NCBI GenBank assembly: GCA_963638365.1
Contig: CAVHRK010000129.1
Location: forward strand, 1 to 64,000
Reading direction: 5' to 3'
From: Suilimivivens sp963638365
GTDB taxonomy: Bacteria; Bacillota; Clostridia; Lachnospirales; Lachnospiraceae
Length of the DNA stretch: 64,000 nucleotides
The notes beneath the pieces were generated by a model that was not told the DNA's origin, did no database searches, and saw only the letters and a program-made list of their open reading frames with translations. Below are positions 51,647-59,669 of this stretch, piece by piece. Made by a program: the position numbers and the translations under genes. Every line of letters starts with the position of its first letter. Positions within the stretch are counted from its first letter, which is position 1.

Positions 51647-52855
51647 CTACTGTTCTAATAATTTTTTCATCATTTCATGACCATGCGCTACAAAGTTTCC
51701 GCTCTTTGCCGCCTCTTCTTCATTGTAACTCCAGGTATGATCTTCCTTTTTCGTGGAATCAAACAGAAGATACGGTACACTGTTTGCGGTATGGGTACGC
51801 AGACGGATCGGGGTCGGATGATCCGGCATCACTAAAAGACGATAGTCCACGCCCTCTTTATCCAGCTCTTCCGTAAGCGGTCCGATCACTCTCTGATCGA
51901 GATATTCAATCGCTTTTACCTTACGCTCCACACTTCCCTGGTGCCCCATTTCATCCGGTGCTTCCACATGGATATAGGCAAAATCATATCCATCGTGCAA
52001 TGCATCAATTGCAGCCTGTGTCTTTCCTTCATAGTTGGTATTTAATCCGCCGTTTGCGCCCTCGACATTGGCAACGCCCATCTTTGCGCCGACAGCGATT
52101 CCCTTTAACAGGTCTACGGCAGAGATCATCATACCCTTTTTGCCATATTTTTCTTCAAAAGGAGCAAGGCTTGGTCTCGTACCTGCGCCCCAGAACCAGC
52201 AGCAGTTAGCCGGATTCAGTCCCTTTTTCTTACGCTCTGCGTTAATCGGATGATCCTTTAAGATCTCATAGCTTCTCTTCATCATATAAAGAAGATGTTC
52301 ATCGGTCGGAAGATACTGGCCGATCACCTGCTCCAATACATCATGCGGCTGGGTCAGATCAAGCACCTTGCCCTGATTCCAGATCAGGCAGTGACGATAA
52401 CTGGTTCCTACATAGAACTGATAGGTTTCGTTCTCTAATTCCTTCTTTACCTCGTTTAATAAAACGGCACAATCCTCGGTGCTGATTTCTCCGGAGCTGT
52501 GATCAATGATTCTCTGCTCTTCAAACGGAACATCGTCTTCGGAAATGGTAACGATATTACAGCGGAGTGCAATGTCGGTATCTTTCATCGGAACACCGAT
52601 GCTTAACGCCTCTAACGGAGAACGTCCCGAATAATAAATCTTCGGATCGTAACCCAATACCGAAAGATTCGCGGTATCACTTCCCGGCTTCATCCCCTCC
52701 GGAATCGTATGCACCATCCCGATTTCAGATAACTTGCTTAAACGGTCCAGTGCCGGAGTACTGGCATAGGCAATTGGGGTCTTGCCGCCAAGACTCTCAA
52801 TCGGTTCATCTGCCATGCCATCGCCCAACACTACAATATATTTCTTCTCACTCAT
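51647..52855 (-). CDS. ApgM-family phosphotransferase, candidate homoserine kinase
   Basis: 402 residues of the archaeal-type cofactor-independent phosphoglycerate mutase family (alkaline phosphatase superfamily). Metal and phosphate motifs: 'VVLGDGMADEPIESLGGKT', 'SDTANLSVLGYDP', 'YAFIHVEAPDEMGHQG'-like segment near 290 ('AYIHVEAPDEMGHQG'), and 'VMPDHPTPIRLRTHT'. Paralogs in threonine operons have been proposed as an alternative homoserine kinase. Here it lies between hom and aspartokinase and no thrB is visible, which favours that role over glycolysis. The start at MSEKKYIVV follows AGAGGAG. Confidence 0.85.
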   Translation of the reverse strand: MSEKKYIVVLGDGMADEPIESLGGKTPIAYASTPALDRLSKLSEIGMVHTIPEGMKPGSDTANLSVLGYDPKIYYSGRSPLEALSIGVPMKDTDIALRCNIVTISEDDVPFEEQRIIDHSSGEISTEDCAVLLNEVKKELENETYQFYVGTSYRHCLIWNQGKVLDLTQPHDVLEQVIGQYLPTDEHLLYMMKRSYEILKDHPINAERKKKGLNPANCCWFWGAGTRPSLAPFEEKYGKKGMMISAVDLLKGIAVGAKMGVANVEGANGGLNTNYEGKTQAAIDALHDGYDFAYIHVEAPDEMGHQGSVERKVKAIEYLDQRVIGPLTEELDKEGVDYRLLVMPDHPTPIRLRTHTANSVPYLLFDSTKKEDHTWSYNEEEAAKSGNFVAHGHEMMKKLLEQ

Positions 52856-52930
52856 GGTGATTCTCCTCTTTTCTATTTCTGTATGGATTTCATCCCACCT
52901 TGCCATTCATTAGCTGCATGACGGCAATGT

Positions 52931-53074
52931 ATGGCATCTCGCCATGCCATTCATAAGTTGCCAGACAAGCCGGCAACTTATTTCATGTCGGGCTTTCGCC
53001 CTATAGAAATCATTATACGAAAAGCCCTTAGTGAGCAAGCTCCCACGGCTTTTGTACAATGATTTCTGCATGGC
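52931..53074. mobile_element. MITE-like structured repeat, copy C, in the hom-apgM gap
   Basis: Ends GCCATGC (52931-52937) and GCATGGC (53068-53074) are inverted. The interior has the same blocks as copies A and B: ATTCATAAGTTGCC, CCGGCAACTTATTTCATGTC, CGCCCTATAGAAA, GTGAGCAAGCTCCCACGG. The long stem reads GAAATCATTATACGAAAAGCC (20 of its bases) against GGCTTTTGTACAATGATTTC, different bases from copy B but still paired. The extended right end, matching copy A's terminal GTTAC, runs through the hom stop codon. A partial left end (TGCCATTCATTAGCTGC) lies just beside it near 52901. Confidence 0.8.
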
Positions 53075-53081
53075 TCAATGC

Positions 53082-54287
53082 TTACGCAAATTCGAAACGG
53101 ATCCGGCTGATTACTCCAACCTTTTCTGCTTTTTCATTGAATTCCTTTTCACTCATGCGTCCGGTTACAAAAGCAAACTCTCCGTCTACTCCGGCTGTAA
53201 CCTCTTTCACATCTCCGAATGCTTCTTTCGCCGCCTGCTCTTTTGCTTTCTCTACACGTACGAAGAAAACATGCTCTACTTCGTCAACGCTCGTCAGCTT
53301 CACATTCTCTGCATCCCAGAAGCAGGTAATGATCTTACCGATATGTCTTGCACAGTCTACGACATCGGAAACAACCGCGCTCGCGGTCGGAAGCTTTCCT
53401 GCGCCTCTTCCGTAATACATGGAATCGCCCAGCATGTTGCCATGGACACAGACGGCATTAAACACATCATTTACCATGGATAACGGATGGCTCTTCGGAA
53501 TGAGGAACGGAGAAACCATTGCGTAGAACTTACCGTTCTCTTCCTTGGAAAGTCCAAGTAATTTAATGGTGCAGTCCATCGCCTTTGCATATTTAAAATC
53601 GGTTGCGGTAATCTTCGTAATTCCTTCGGTATAAATATCCTGATAACGGACATTCTTACCGCACATCAGGGAAGAAAGAATGGCAATTTTACGGCAGGCA
53701 TCGTAGCCTTCAATATCAGCTTCCGGATTGCGCTCTGCATAACCCTTTTCCTGTGCTTCCTTCAATACCTCTTCAAATGCAGCACCCTCGCGCTCCATTT
53801 TGGTTAAAATATAGTTGGTCGTACCATTTAAAATACCGGAAATGGCATCAATCTTTTCTGCGGTAAGCGAATAGTTCAAAGGACGGATAATCGGAATACC
53901 GCCGCCGACACTTGCCTCGAACAGATAATTGCAGGTATGCTCATGTGCAATCTGAATCAATTCCGGTCCGTGTGTTGCCACCAGTTCTTTATTGGAGGTA
54001 CATACACTCTTGCCGCTCATCAGGGCACGCTTTGTAAATTCGTAAGCCGGCTTTAAGCCTCCCATGGTTTCACAGATAATCTGTACCTCGGGATCGTTCA
54101 GAATCACTTCTACATCATGAACGATCTTGTCTTCATACGGATCTCCCGGAAAATCACGAAGATCAAGAATATATTTAATATTCAGCGCTTCATTTGATTT
54201 CTTGTTGATCTCTTCCTTATTCTTTTCAATTACTTCCACGACACCGCTTCCTACGGTACCGTATCCCATTACTGCTACCTGAATCAT
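53082..54287 (-). CDS. hom: Homoserine dehydrogenase
   Basis: 401 residues. It reduces aspartate semialdehyde to homoserine. The NAD(P) site is 'VAVMGYGTVGSGVVEVI', 'CTSNKELVATHG' and 'EASVGGGIPIIRPLN' are family hallmarks, 'GILNGTTNYIL' is the catalytic-domain signature, and a C-terminal ACT domain (about 320-401) is expected to sense threonine. AAGGAG precedes the ATG. Its stop codon TAA lies in the extended end of a repeat element, so the last residue or two may derive from the insertion. Confidence 0.96.
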   Translation of the reverse strand: MIQVAVMGYGTVGSGVVEVIEKNKEEINKKSNEALNIKYILDLRDFPGDPYEDKIVHDVEVILNDPEVQIICETMGGLKPAYEFTKRALMSGKSVCTSNKELVATHGPELIQIAHEHTCNYLFEASVGGGIPIIRPLNYSLTAEKIDAISGILNGTTNYILTKMEREGAAFEEVLKEAQEKGYAERNPEADIEGYDACRKIAILSSLMCGKNVRYQDIYTEGITKITATDFKYAKAMDCTIKLLGLSKEENGKFYAMVSPFLIPKSHPLSMVNDVFNAVCVHGNMLGDSMYYGRGAGKLPTASAVVSDVVDCARHIGKIITCFWDAENVKLTSVDEVEHVFFVRVEKAKEQAAKEAFGDVKEVTAGVDGEFAFVTGRMSEKEFNEKAEKVGVISRIRFEFA

Positions 54288-54345
54288 GTTTTGTCTCCTT
54301 TGTTTTCCTTCTTTATTTCCCTATCCGGTTTCCGGATCTGTCTGC

Positions 54346-54783
54346 TTACTCCTGTGCAAGAATCTTTACATTCCGCACACCCTTATGCTTTCCCATCGTT
54401 TCCAGCATCTCTGAAATGTCTCTGGTTGTTTCAAGCACCTGGACACTCAGGCTTAAGGATGCCACACCGTTAATCGGAATACTCTGATGGATGGTCAGGA
54501 TGTTTGCCCCGAATTCGGCAATCACCTTTAGCACATCCGAGAGAATTCCCGGTTCGTCTTCCATCTGGAAGGTCAGCGTAATCGTGGTTCCCTGCGCATT
54601 ATCATGGAATTCAAAAATATCTTCCTTGTACTTATAAAAAGAACTCCGGCTGATTCCGACTGCTTCTGCAGCCTCGTTCACCGACACCGCCTTACCGGAA
54701 TCAATCAGCTTCTTTGCCTGGACGACCTTAAGAAGCACCTCCGGAACGGCCTGCTCCTTCACGACATAATACTTGCTCCCCAT
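54346..54783 (-). CDS. UPF0735-type ACT domain protein
   Basis: 145 residues. The N-terminal part carries a helix-turn-helix-like stretch ('SVNEAAEAVGISRSSFYKYKEDIFEF', part); the C-terminal part is one ACT domain ('TITLTFQMEDEPGILSDVLKVIAEFGANILTIHQ', part). Members sit upstream of hom in Firmicutes and are thought to be amino-acid-responsive regulators, unproven. I start at MGSKYYVV (54783), preceded by AGGAGAAAGT. It heads the threonine-branch operon, 58 bp before hom, behind a clear SigA promoter. Confidence 0.9.
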   Translation of the reverse strand: MGSKYYVVKEQAVPEVLLKVVQAKKLIDSGKAVSVNEAAEAVGISRSSFYKYKEDIFEFHDNAQGTTITLTFQMEDEPGILSDVLKVIAEFGANILTIHQSIPINGVASLSLSVQVLETTRDISEMLETMGKHKGVRNVKILAQE

Positions 54784-54869
54784 ACTTTCTCCTATCTTTT
54801 GTCCCCAACTGGCGTACACTTGTCTTCGATTGTCCTTGTGTTAAAGACAAATGTTCGCCACCGAGAGAT

Positions 54870-54898
54870 ATTCTATCACACCTTTTTCCGGAGTGCAA
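54870..54898 (-). promoter_or_regulatory. SigA promoter of the ACT-hom-apgM-ask operon
   Basis: Minus strand TTGCAC (54898-54893), 17-bp spacer ending TGTGA, then TAGAAT (54875-54870). Near-consensus, about 87 bp before the start codon. Confidence 0.65.
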
Positions 54899-54926
54899 GG
54901 TGAAAGATGTAAAAGAAGACAAAGAA

Positions 54927-54966
54927 AAAAGCACTTTTTTGTGCATAATCACAAGAAAGTGCTTTT
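54927..54966 (-). terminator. Terminator of the thlA-gatCAB operon
   Basis: A 17-bp arm beginning AAAAGCACTT (54927-54943) pairs with its partner ending AAGTGCTTTT (54950-54966) around a 6-base loop. On the minus strand it is followed by six T residues. Confidence 0.85.
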
Positions 54967-55002
54967 CATCGTTTCTAATAGTAATAAGCTTTAAATACCA
55001 AT

Positions 55003-56433
55003 CTACAGAAGTTCTTTCAGCAACTGGTTCACCATACCGGGATCACATTTCCCCTTCATGGCTTTCATGGTCTGTCCAACCAGGAAACCGATCGCCTTTT
55101 CCTTACCATTGTGGTAATCCTCTACCGACTGTGGATTATTGGCAATCACTTCTTCCACCGTCTTACGGAGAGCACCTTCATCATTGACGGTCTTCATTCC
55201 CTTTTCTTCCACGTAAGAAACCGGATCCATGTCTTCTTCAAACATGACTTCAAAAACTTCCTTGGCAACTGCACCGTTAATGGCCTTGGAGTCCTGCAGT
55301 GCAATCAATGCAGAAAGGTGTTCCGGTGAAAAGTGGATATCCTCGGGATCCAGTTCCTTCTCTTTGAGGATACGGAGCGTTTCGCCCATCAGCCAGTTGG
55401 ATACCTTCTTCGGCTGTGCGCCTAAGGCAACGGTCTGTTCAAACAGATCCGCCATTTTCTTGGAGCCTGTAATAATCTCAATATCATAATCCGGGATTCC
55501 GAATTCTTCACGGTAACGGATCATTTTTTCATTACGGAATTCCGGCTGTCTGCTGCGGATTTCCTCTAAAAACTCATCACTTAATACGATCGGTACAAGG
55601 TCCGGATCCGGGAAGTAACGGTAATCCTGTGCATCCTCTTTGCTTCGCATGGCATAGGATTCACCGGCATTGTCATCCCACCGTCTGGTCTCCTGCACGA
55701 CCTTCTCTCCGGCATCCAGCAGATCCATCTGACGCTCGGTCTCGCCTTCAATCGCACGACGGATTGCCTTAAAGGAATTCAGGTTCTTCATTTCGGTACG
55801 TGTTCCGAATTCCGTTGCTCCTACCTCACGAAGAGACAGATTCACGTCTGCACGCATGGAACCTTCCTGAAGCTTACAGTCGGATACTCCCAAATACTGT
55901 GCGATCATACGCAGCTTTTCCAGATAAGCAATAACTTCATCGGCACTGCGCATATCCGGCTCGGATACAATCTCAATCAGCGGTACACCGGAACGGTTGT
56001 AATCCACTAAAGAACAGTCCTCCCAGTCATCGTGGATCAGCTTTCCGGCATCCTCCTCCATATGAATCTCATGGATTCCGATCTCCTTCTTTCCTGCTTC
56101 CGTTTCAATCTCTACCTTACCATTGCGGCAAATCGGCAGGTACAACTGGGAAATCTGATAGTTCTGCGGATTATCCGGATAAAAATAATTCTTACGGTCG
56201 AATTTACAGTACTGGGTAATCGTACAGTTCGTAGCAAGTCCGACCGCTACGGCATATTCAAGCACCTTTTTATTTAATACGGGTAAAGAACCCGGCATAC
56301 CGGTACATACCGGACAGGTATGAGTATTCGGTGCTCCACCAAATGCGGTAGAACAGCCACAGAAAATCTTGGTCTTCGTCGCAAGCTCTACATGAACCTC
56401 AAGACCAATGACGGTTTCATACTGTTTAGCCAT
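55003..56433 (-). CDS. gatB: Aspartyl/glutamyl-tRNA amidotransferase subunit B
   Basis: 476 residues. GatB binds the mischarged tRNA and activates it for amidation. 'YETVIGLEVHVELATKTKIFC' opens the protein, 'CGCSTAFGGAPNTHTCPVCTGMPGSLPVLN' carries the Cys pairs (quoted in part), 'QNYQISQLYLP' and 'MRADVNLSLREVG' follow, and the C-terminal YqeY-like tail (about 325-476) is present. Its ATG directly follows the gatA stop codon (TAAATG), with GGAAGGAGG inside gatA as ribosome binding site. Confidence 0.97.
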   Translation of the reverse strand: MAKQYETVIGLEVHVELATKTKIFCGCSTAFGGAPNTHTCPVCTGMPGSLPVLNKKVLEYAVAVGLATNCTITQYCKFDRKNYFYPDNPQNYQISQLYLPICRNGKVEIETEAGKKEIGIHEIHMEEDAGKLIHDDWEDCSLVDYNRSGVPLIEIVSEPDMRSADEVIAYLEKLRMIAQYLGVSDCKLQEGSMRADVNLSLREVGATEFGTRTEMKNLNSFKAIRRAIEGETERQMDLLDAGEKVVQETRRWDDNAGESYAMRSKEDAQDYRYFPDPDLVPIVLSDEFLEEIRSRQPEFRNEKMIRYREEFGIPDYDIEIITGSKKMADLFEQTVALGAQPKKVSNWLMGETLRILKEKELDPEDIHFSPEHLSALIALQDSKAINGAVAKEVFEVMFEEDMDPVSYVEEKGMKTVNDEGALRKTVEEVIANNPQSVEDYHNGKEKAIGFLVGQTMKAMKGKCDPGMVNQLLKELL

Positions 56434-57894
56434 TTACTCATCCTCCTTCCTGCCAAATGCTCCCCTGCTGCATTCATAAGCGAAAGCTGCACGGATCAGG
56501 TTCTTTTCTTTAAAGCAGTCTCCGATCATCTGCAAGCCGATCGGCAGTCCCTTGGAGTCGATACCACAGGGAATGCTGATTCCGGGAAGTCCTGCCAGAT
56601 TCACGGAAATCGTATAAATATCACTTAAGTACATTTTAATCGGATCGGAAAGGCTCTTGCCAAGCTCCGGTGCGGTTGTCGGCGCACAGGGAGCAAGGAT
56701 CAGATCGTATTTTGCAAACGCTTCATCAAAGGCTTTCTTAATCAGTGCCTTGACACGGAGCGCTTTCAGGTAGTATGCATCGTAATAACCGGAGCTTAAT
56801 ACAAAGCTTCCAAGCATGATACGACGCTTTACTTCCGGTCCAAAGCCTTCCGAACGGGTCTTCTTATACATGTTATGAAGTCCGGTATATTCCTCTGTAC
56901 GGTAACCGTACTTAATGCCATCGAATCGTTCAAGGTTCGAGCTTGCTTCTGCGGCCGCAATCGTGTAATAGGTCGGAATCGCATATTCCACAAGGCTTAA
57001 GTCAAACTCCTCCACAATCGCACCCTTTTTCTTTAATTCTTCGGCTGCTTTCATAACAGCTTCCCTAACTTCCGGATCCAGTCCTTCTCCGAAGTAATCA
57101 CGCGGAATACCAATCTTCATGCCCTGTACATCATCCACAAGTGCAGATGTGAAATCCGTCTCCTCACGTTCTACTGAAGTAGAGTCCTTCGGATCGTGGG
57201 AAGCGATCACCTCAAGAATTGTTGCACAGTCGGTCACATCCCTGCACAGCGGTCCGATCTGATCCAAAGAGGATCCATAGGCAATCAGTCCGTATCGGGA
57301 TACCGTTCCATAGGTCGGCTTCATTCCAACCACGCCACAGTAAGAAGCGGGCTGACGGATGGAACCACCGGTATCCGAACCAAGGGCAAAGAAACATTCT
57401 TTCGCTGCAACGGCTGCCGCCGATCCACCGGAAGATCCTCCCGGTACATGGGCTTCATTCCAGGGATTTTTGGTTGCGCCGAAAGCAGAGGTTTCTGTGG
57501 TGGAACCCATGGCAAACTCATCCATGTTTGTTTTACCAAGAATCACCGCTCCTGCTTTCTCTAAATTTAATACCGCTTCCGAAGAAAAGGTCGGAATAAA
57601 ATTACCAAGAATCTTCGAAGAACAGGTAGTCAGCATGCCTTCCGTGCACATATTATCCTTAATTGCCACAGGAACACCGGCCAGGGAACCGGTAAGCTCT
57701 CCTGCCTCAATCTTCTTCTGAACCTCCTGCGCCTTACGCAGTGCACCTTCTTCATCAATTGTTACATAACAGTGAAGAGACTCTTCTCTTTCTTTGATCT
57801 GTGTAAGAACCGCCTGTACGGCTTCGGGCGACGTTACTTCTCCGTTCCGGATCGCCTTTGCCAGCCCGACGGCTGTATAATCCAGTATCTTCAT
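56434..57894 (-). CDS. gatA: Aspartyl/glutamyl-tRNA amidotransferase subunit A
   Basis: 486 residues, the amidase that releases ammonia from glutamine. The Ser-cisSer-Lys triad is visible: Lys in 'GVPVAIKDNMCTEG', the Gly/Ser loop 'VPGGSSGGSAAAVAA' and 'ALGSDTGGSIRQPASYCG' with the nucleophile. The C-terminal 'YTISVNLAGLPGISIPCG' is typical. The start at MKILDYTAVGL follows AGAAAGGAAACTGCA; an upstream in-frame extension of 34 residues is not used. It lies 19 bp after gatC. Confidence 0.97.
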   Translation of the reverse strand: MKILDYTAVGLAKAIRNGEVTSPEAVQAVLTQIKEREESLHCYVTIDEEGALRKAQEVQKKIEAGELTGSLAGVPVAIKDNMCTEGMLTTCSSKILGNFIPTFSSEAVLNLEKAGAVILGKTNMDEFAMGSTTETSAFGATKNPWNEAHVPGGSSGGSAAAVAAKECFFALGSDTGGSIRQPASYCGVVGMKPTYGTVSRYGLIAYGSSLDQIGPLCRDVTDCATILEVIASHDPKDSTSVEREETDFTSALVDDVQGMKIGIPRDYFGEGLDPEVREAVMKAAEELKKKGAIVEEFDLSLVEYAIPTYYTIAAAEASSNLERFDGIKYGYRTEEYTGLHNMYKKTRSEGFGPEVKRRIMLGSFVLSSGYYDAYYLKALRVKALIKKAFDEAFAKYDLILAPCAPTTAPELGKSLSDPIKMYLSDIYTISVNLAGLPGISIPCGIDSKGLPIGLQMIGDCFKEKNLIRAAFAYECSRGAFGRKEDE

Positions 57895-57913
57895 TGCAGT
57901 TTCCTTTCTGTTT

Positions 57914-58207
57914 TTATTCAAAGGTCTTCGGAACGATAAACATACCGTCCTTCTCACCGGGTGCATTCTTAAGGATATCCTCACGCATGTCCCCATTCGT
58001 TACCACATCTTCACGGAATACATTCTGTACCGGAAAAACATGGGACATTGGTTCTACACCGGTGGTATCCAGCTCACCAAGCTTATCAATATAATCCAGC
58101 ATGCTTCCCATATCCTTCTTCGCCTGCTCGCGTTCTTCCCCGGACAGTTCCAGCTTTGCCAGAATTCCTACATATTCAATGGTTTCATCTGAAATGATAT
58201 TTGCCAT
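57914..58207 (-). CDS. gatC: Aspartyl/glutamyl-tRNA amidotransferase subunit C
   Basis: 97 residues, full GatC length. 'ISDETIEYVGILAKLELSGEEREQAKKDMGSMLDYIDKL' is the N-terminal helical region (quoted in part), and 'VFPVQNVFREDVV' the linker that wraps between GatA and GatB. It stabilises the amidotransferase. It starts 20 bp after thlA and 19 bp before gatA, so all four genes probably share one message. Confidence 0.94.
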   Translation of the reverse strand: MANIISDETIEYVGILAKLELSGEEREQAKKDMGSMLDYIDKLGELDTTGVEPMSHVFPVQNVFREDVVTNGDMREDILKNAPGEKDGMFIVPKTFE

Positions 58208-58227
58208 AAATATTAACCAAACCTTTC

Positions 58228-59412
58228 TTAATTATCCATTTCCACAATGGCAGAACATCCCATTCCGCCACCGACACAGAGCGTTGCAAGTCCCTTCTTT
58301 GCATGACGGCGCTGCATTTCATATAACAGGGTAACCAGAATACGGCATCCGGATGCTCCTACCGGGTGTCCGAGTGCGATCGCACTTCCGTTCACATTCA
58401 GTTTATCCATATCAAAGCCAAGATCATGTCCGACAGCAACCGACTGTGCTGCAAATGCTTCGTTCGCCTCGATCAGGTCAAAGTCTTCGATCTTGTAGCC
58501 CTTCTTTGCCATAACCTTACGTGTGGATGCCACCGGTCCGATTCCCATAATTCTGGGTTCCACACCAGCCAGTTCTCCACCGATCCAGGTAGCCATCGGA
58601 GTAACACCAAGCTCCTTTGCCTTTTCTTCACTCATGACAATAATTGCTGCTGCTCCATCGTTGATTCCGGATGCATTACCGGCGGTTACCTTACCGCCTT
58701 CCTTGAACGCCGGACGAAGCTTACTTAAACTTTCTACGGTCACACCGTCTCTTGGCCCTTCATCGGTATCAAACAGAATCGTTTCCTTTTTCTTCTTTAC
58801 CTCTACCGGAACAATTTCATCCTTGAACTTGCCTTCTGCACGTGCCTTCTCACATTTATTCTGGCTCCATGCAGCGAACTCGTCGAGCTGTTCTCTGGTA
58901 AGTCCCCATTCTTCTGCTACATTCTCTGCGGTAATACCCATATGATATCCACCGAATGCATCATGCAGGGCATCACGAAGCAGGGCATCGTCCATCATGG
59001 CTGCTCCCATACGATATCCGAATCTTGCATTATATAATAAGTAAGGAGCCTTCGACATATTCTCCATACCACCTGCCACAATAATATCTGCTTCTCCGTT
59101 CGCAATCAGCTTGGCAGCAAGATTTACACAATGTAATCCTGATCCACAGAGAACATTGATGGTTGTTGCAGGTACTTCTACCGGAATTCCTGCATTGACC
59201 GCTGCCTGTCTTGCCGGATTCTGTCCAAGACCTGCCTGAATCACACATCCCATATAGACCTCATCGACCATTTCCGGTTTTACCCCTGCTCTTTTTAAGG
59301 CTTCCTTAATGACTACCGTTCCAAGATCCGGTGCCGGCGTATTGCTTAAGGTTCCTCCCATCGTTCCGATTGCAGTACGGCATGCGCCTGCTAAAACAAC
59401 TTTTCTTGCCAT
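58228..59412 (-). CDS. thlA: Acetyl-CoA acetyltransferase (thiolase)
   Basis: 394 residues, the biosynthetic thiolase type that condenses two acetyl-CoA, first step toward butyryl-CoA in clostridia. Catalytic residues: Cys in 'TINVLCGSGLHCVNLAA', His in 'NVNGSAIALGHPVGASGCRI' and Cys in 'LCVGGGMGCSAIVE'. The start at MARKVVLAG follows AAAGGATGAAAGTC; an upstream in-frame stretch of 18 residues is not used. No other butyrate genes are adjacent; instead gatCAB follows at 20 bp. Palindromes upstream may be operators. Confidence 0.95.
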   Translation of the reverse strand: MARKVVLAGACRTAIGTMGGTLSNTPAPDLGTVVIKEALKRAGVKPEMVDEVYMGCVIQAGLGQNPARQAAVNAGIPVEVPATTINVLCGSGLHCVNLAAKLIANGEADIIVAGGMENMSKAPYLLYNARFGYRMGAAMMDDALLRDALHDAFGGYHMGITAENVAEEWGLTREQLDEFAAWSQNKCEKARAEGKFKDEIVPVEVKKKKETILFDTDEGPRDGVTVESLSKLRPAFKEGGKVTAGNASGINDGAAAIIVMSEEKAKELGVTPMATWIGGELAGVEPRIMGIGPVASTRKVMAKKGYKIEDFDLIEANEAFAAQSVAVGHDLGFDMDKLNVNGSAIALGHPVGASGCRILVTLLYEMQRRHAKKGLATLCVGGGMGCSAIVEMDN

Positions 59413-59509
59413 GACTTTCATCCTTTCTTCTTTATTTTCTATTACTTTTTCGATAACCGCTGCCACAGATTTGTATACCTGTAACCAGTTACAATATGAA
59501 CTATGATAC

Positions 59510-59526
59510 AGTAGTAATTTACTACT
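59510..59526. promoter_or_regulatory. Palindrome upstream of thlA
   Basis: AGTAGTAA-T-TTACTACT is a perfect 8-1-8 palindrome about 100 bp before thlA. A second, GTAACCAGTTAC, lies at 59481-59492. They are operator candidates for a MarR- or TetR-like regulator. I could not settle on a -10/-35 pair. Confidence 0.45.
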
Positions 59527-59582
59527 TTTCCCCTGCGGTGTCTAGTAGATCGTTAAAAAAAGAACAAACACAGAGAAACAAA

Positions 59583-59630
59583 AAACCATTTTCTCCATGA
59601 ACGCACTACGCTGTACGGAGAAAATGGTTT
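59583..59630 (-). terminator. Terminator of the alanine/glycine symporter gene
   Basis: AAACCATTTTCTCC (59583-59596) pairs with GGAGAAAATGGTTT (59617-59630), a perfect 14-bp stem. On the minus strand it is followed by a T run (TTTTTTGTTT). Confidence 0.85.
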
Positions 59631-59669
59631 CTTCTGTTTAAGCCTGTATCTTTTTTGAAACAGGTATGC

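Noticed and set aside
53031..53483. 150-codon plus-strand frame starting in repeat copy C
   Set aside because: It is antisense to hom, which has full family conservation; its GTG start is the GTGAGCAAGC block of the repeat.
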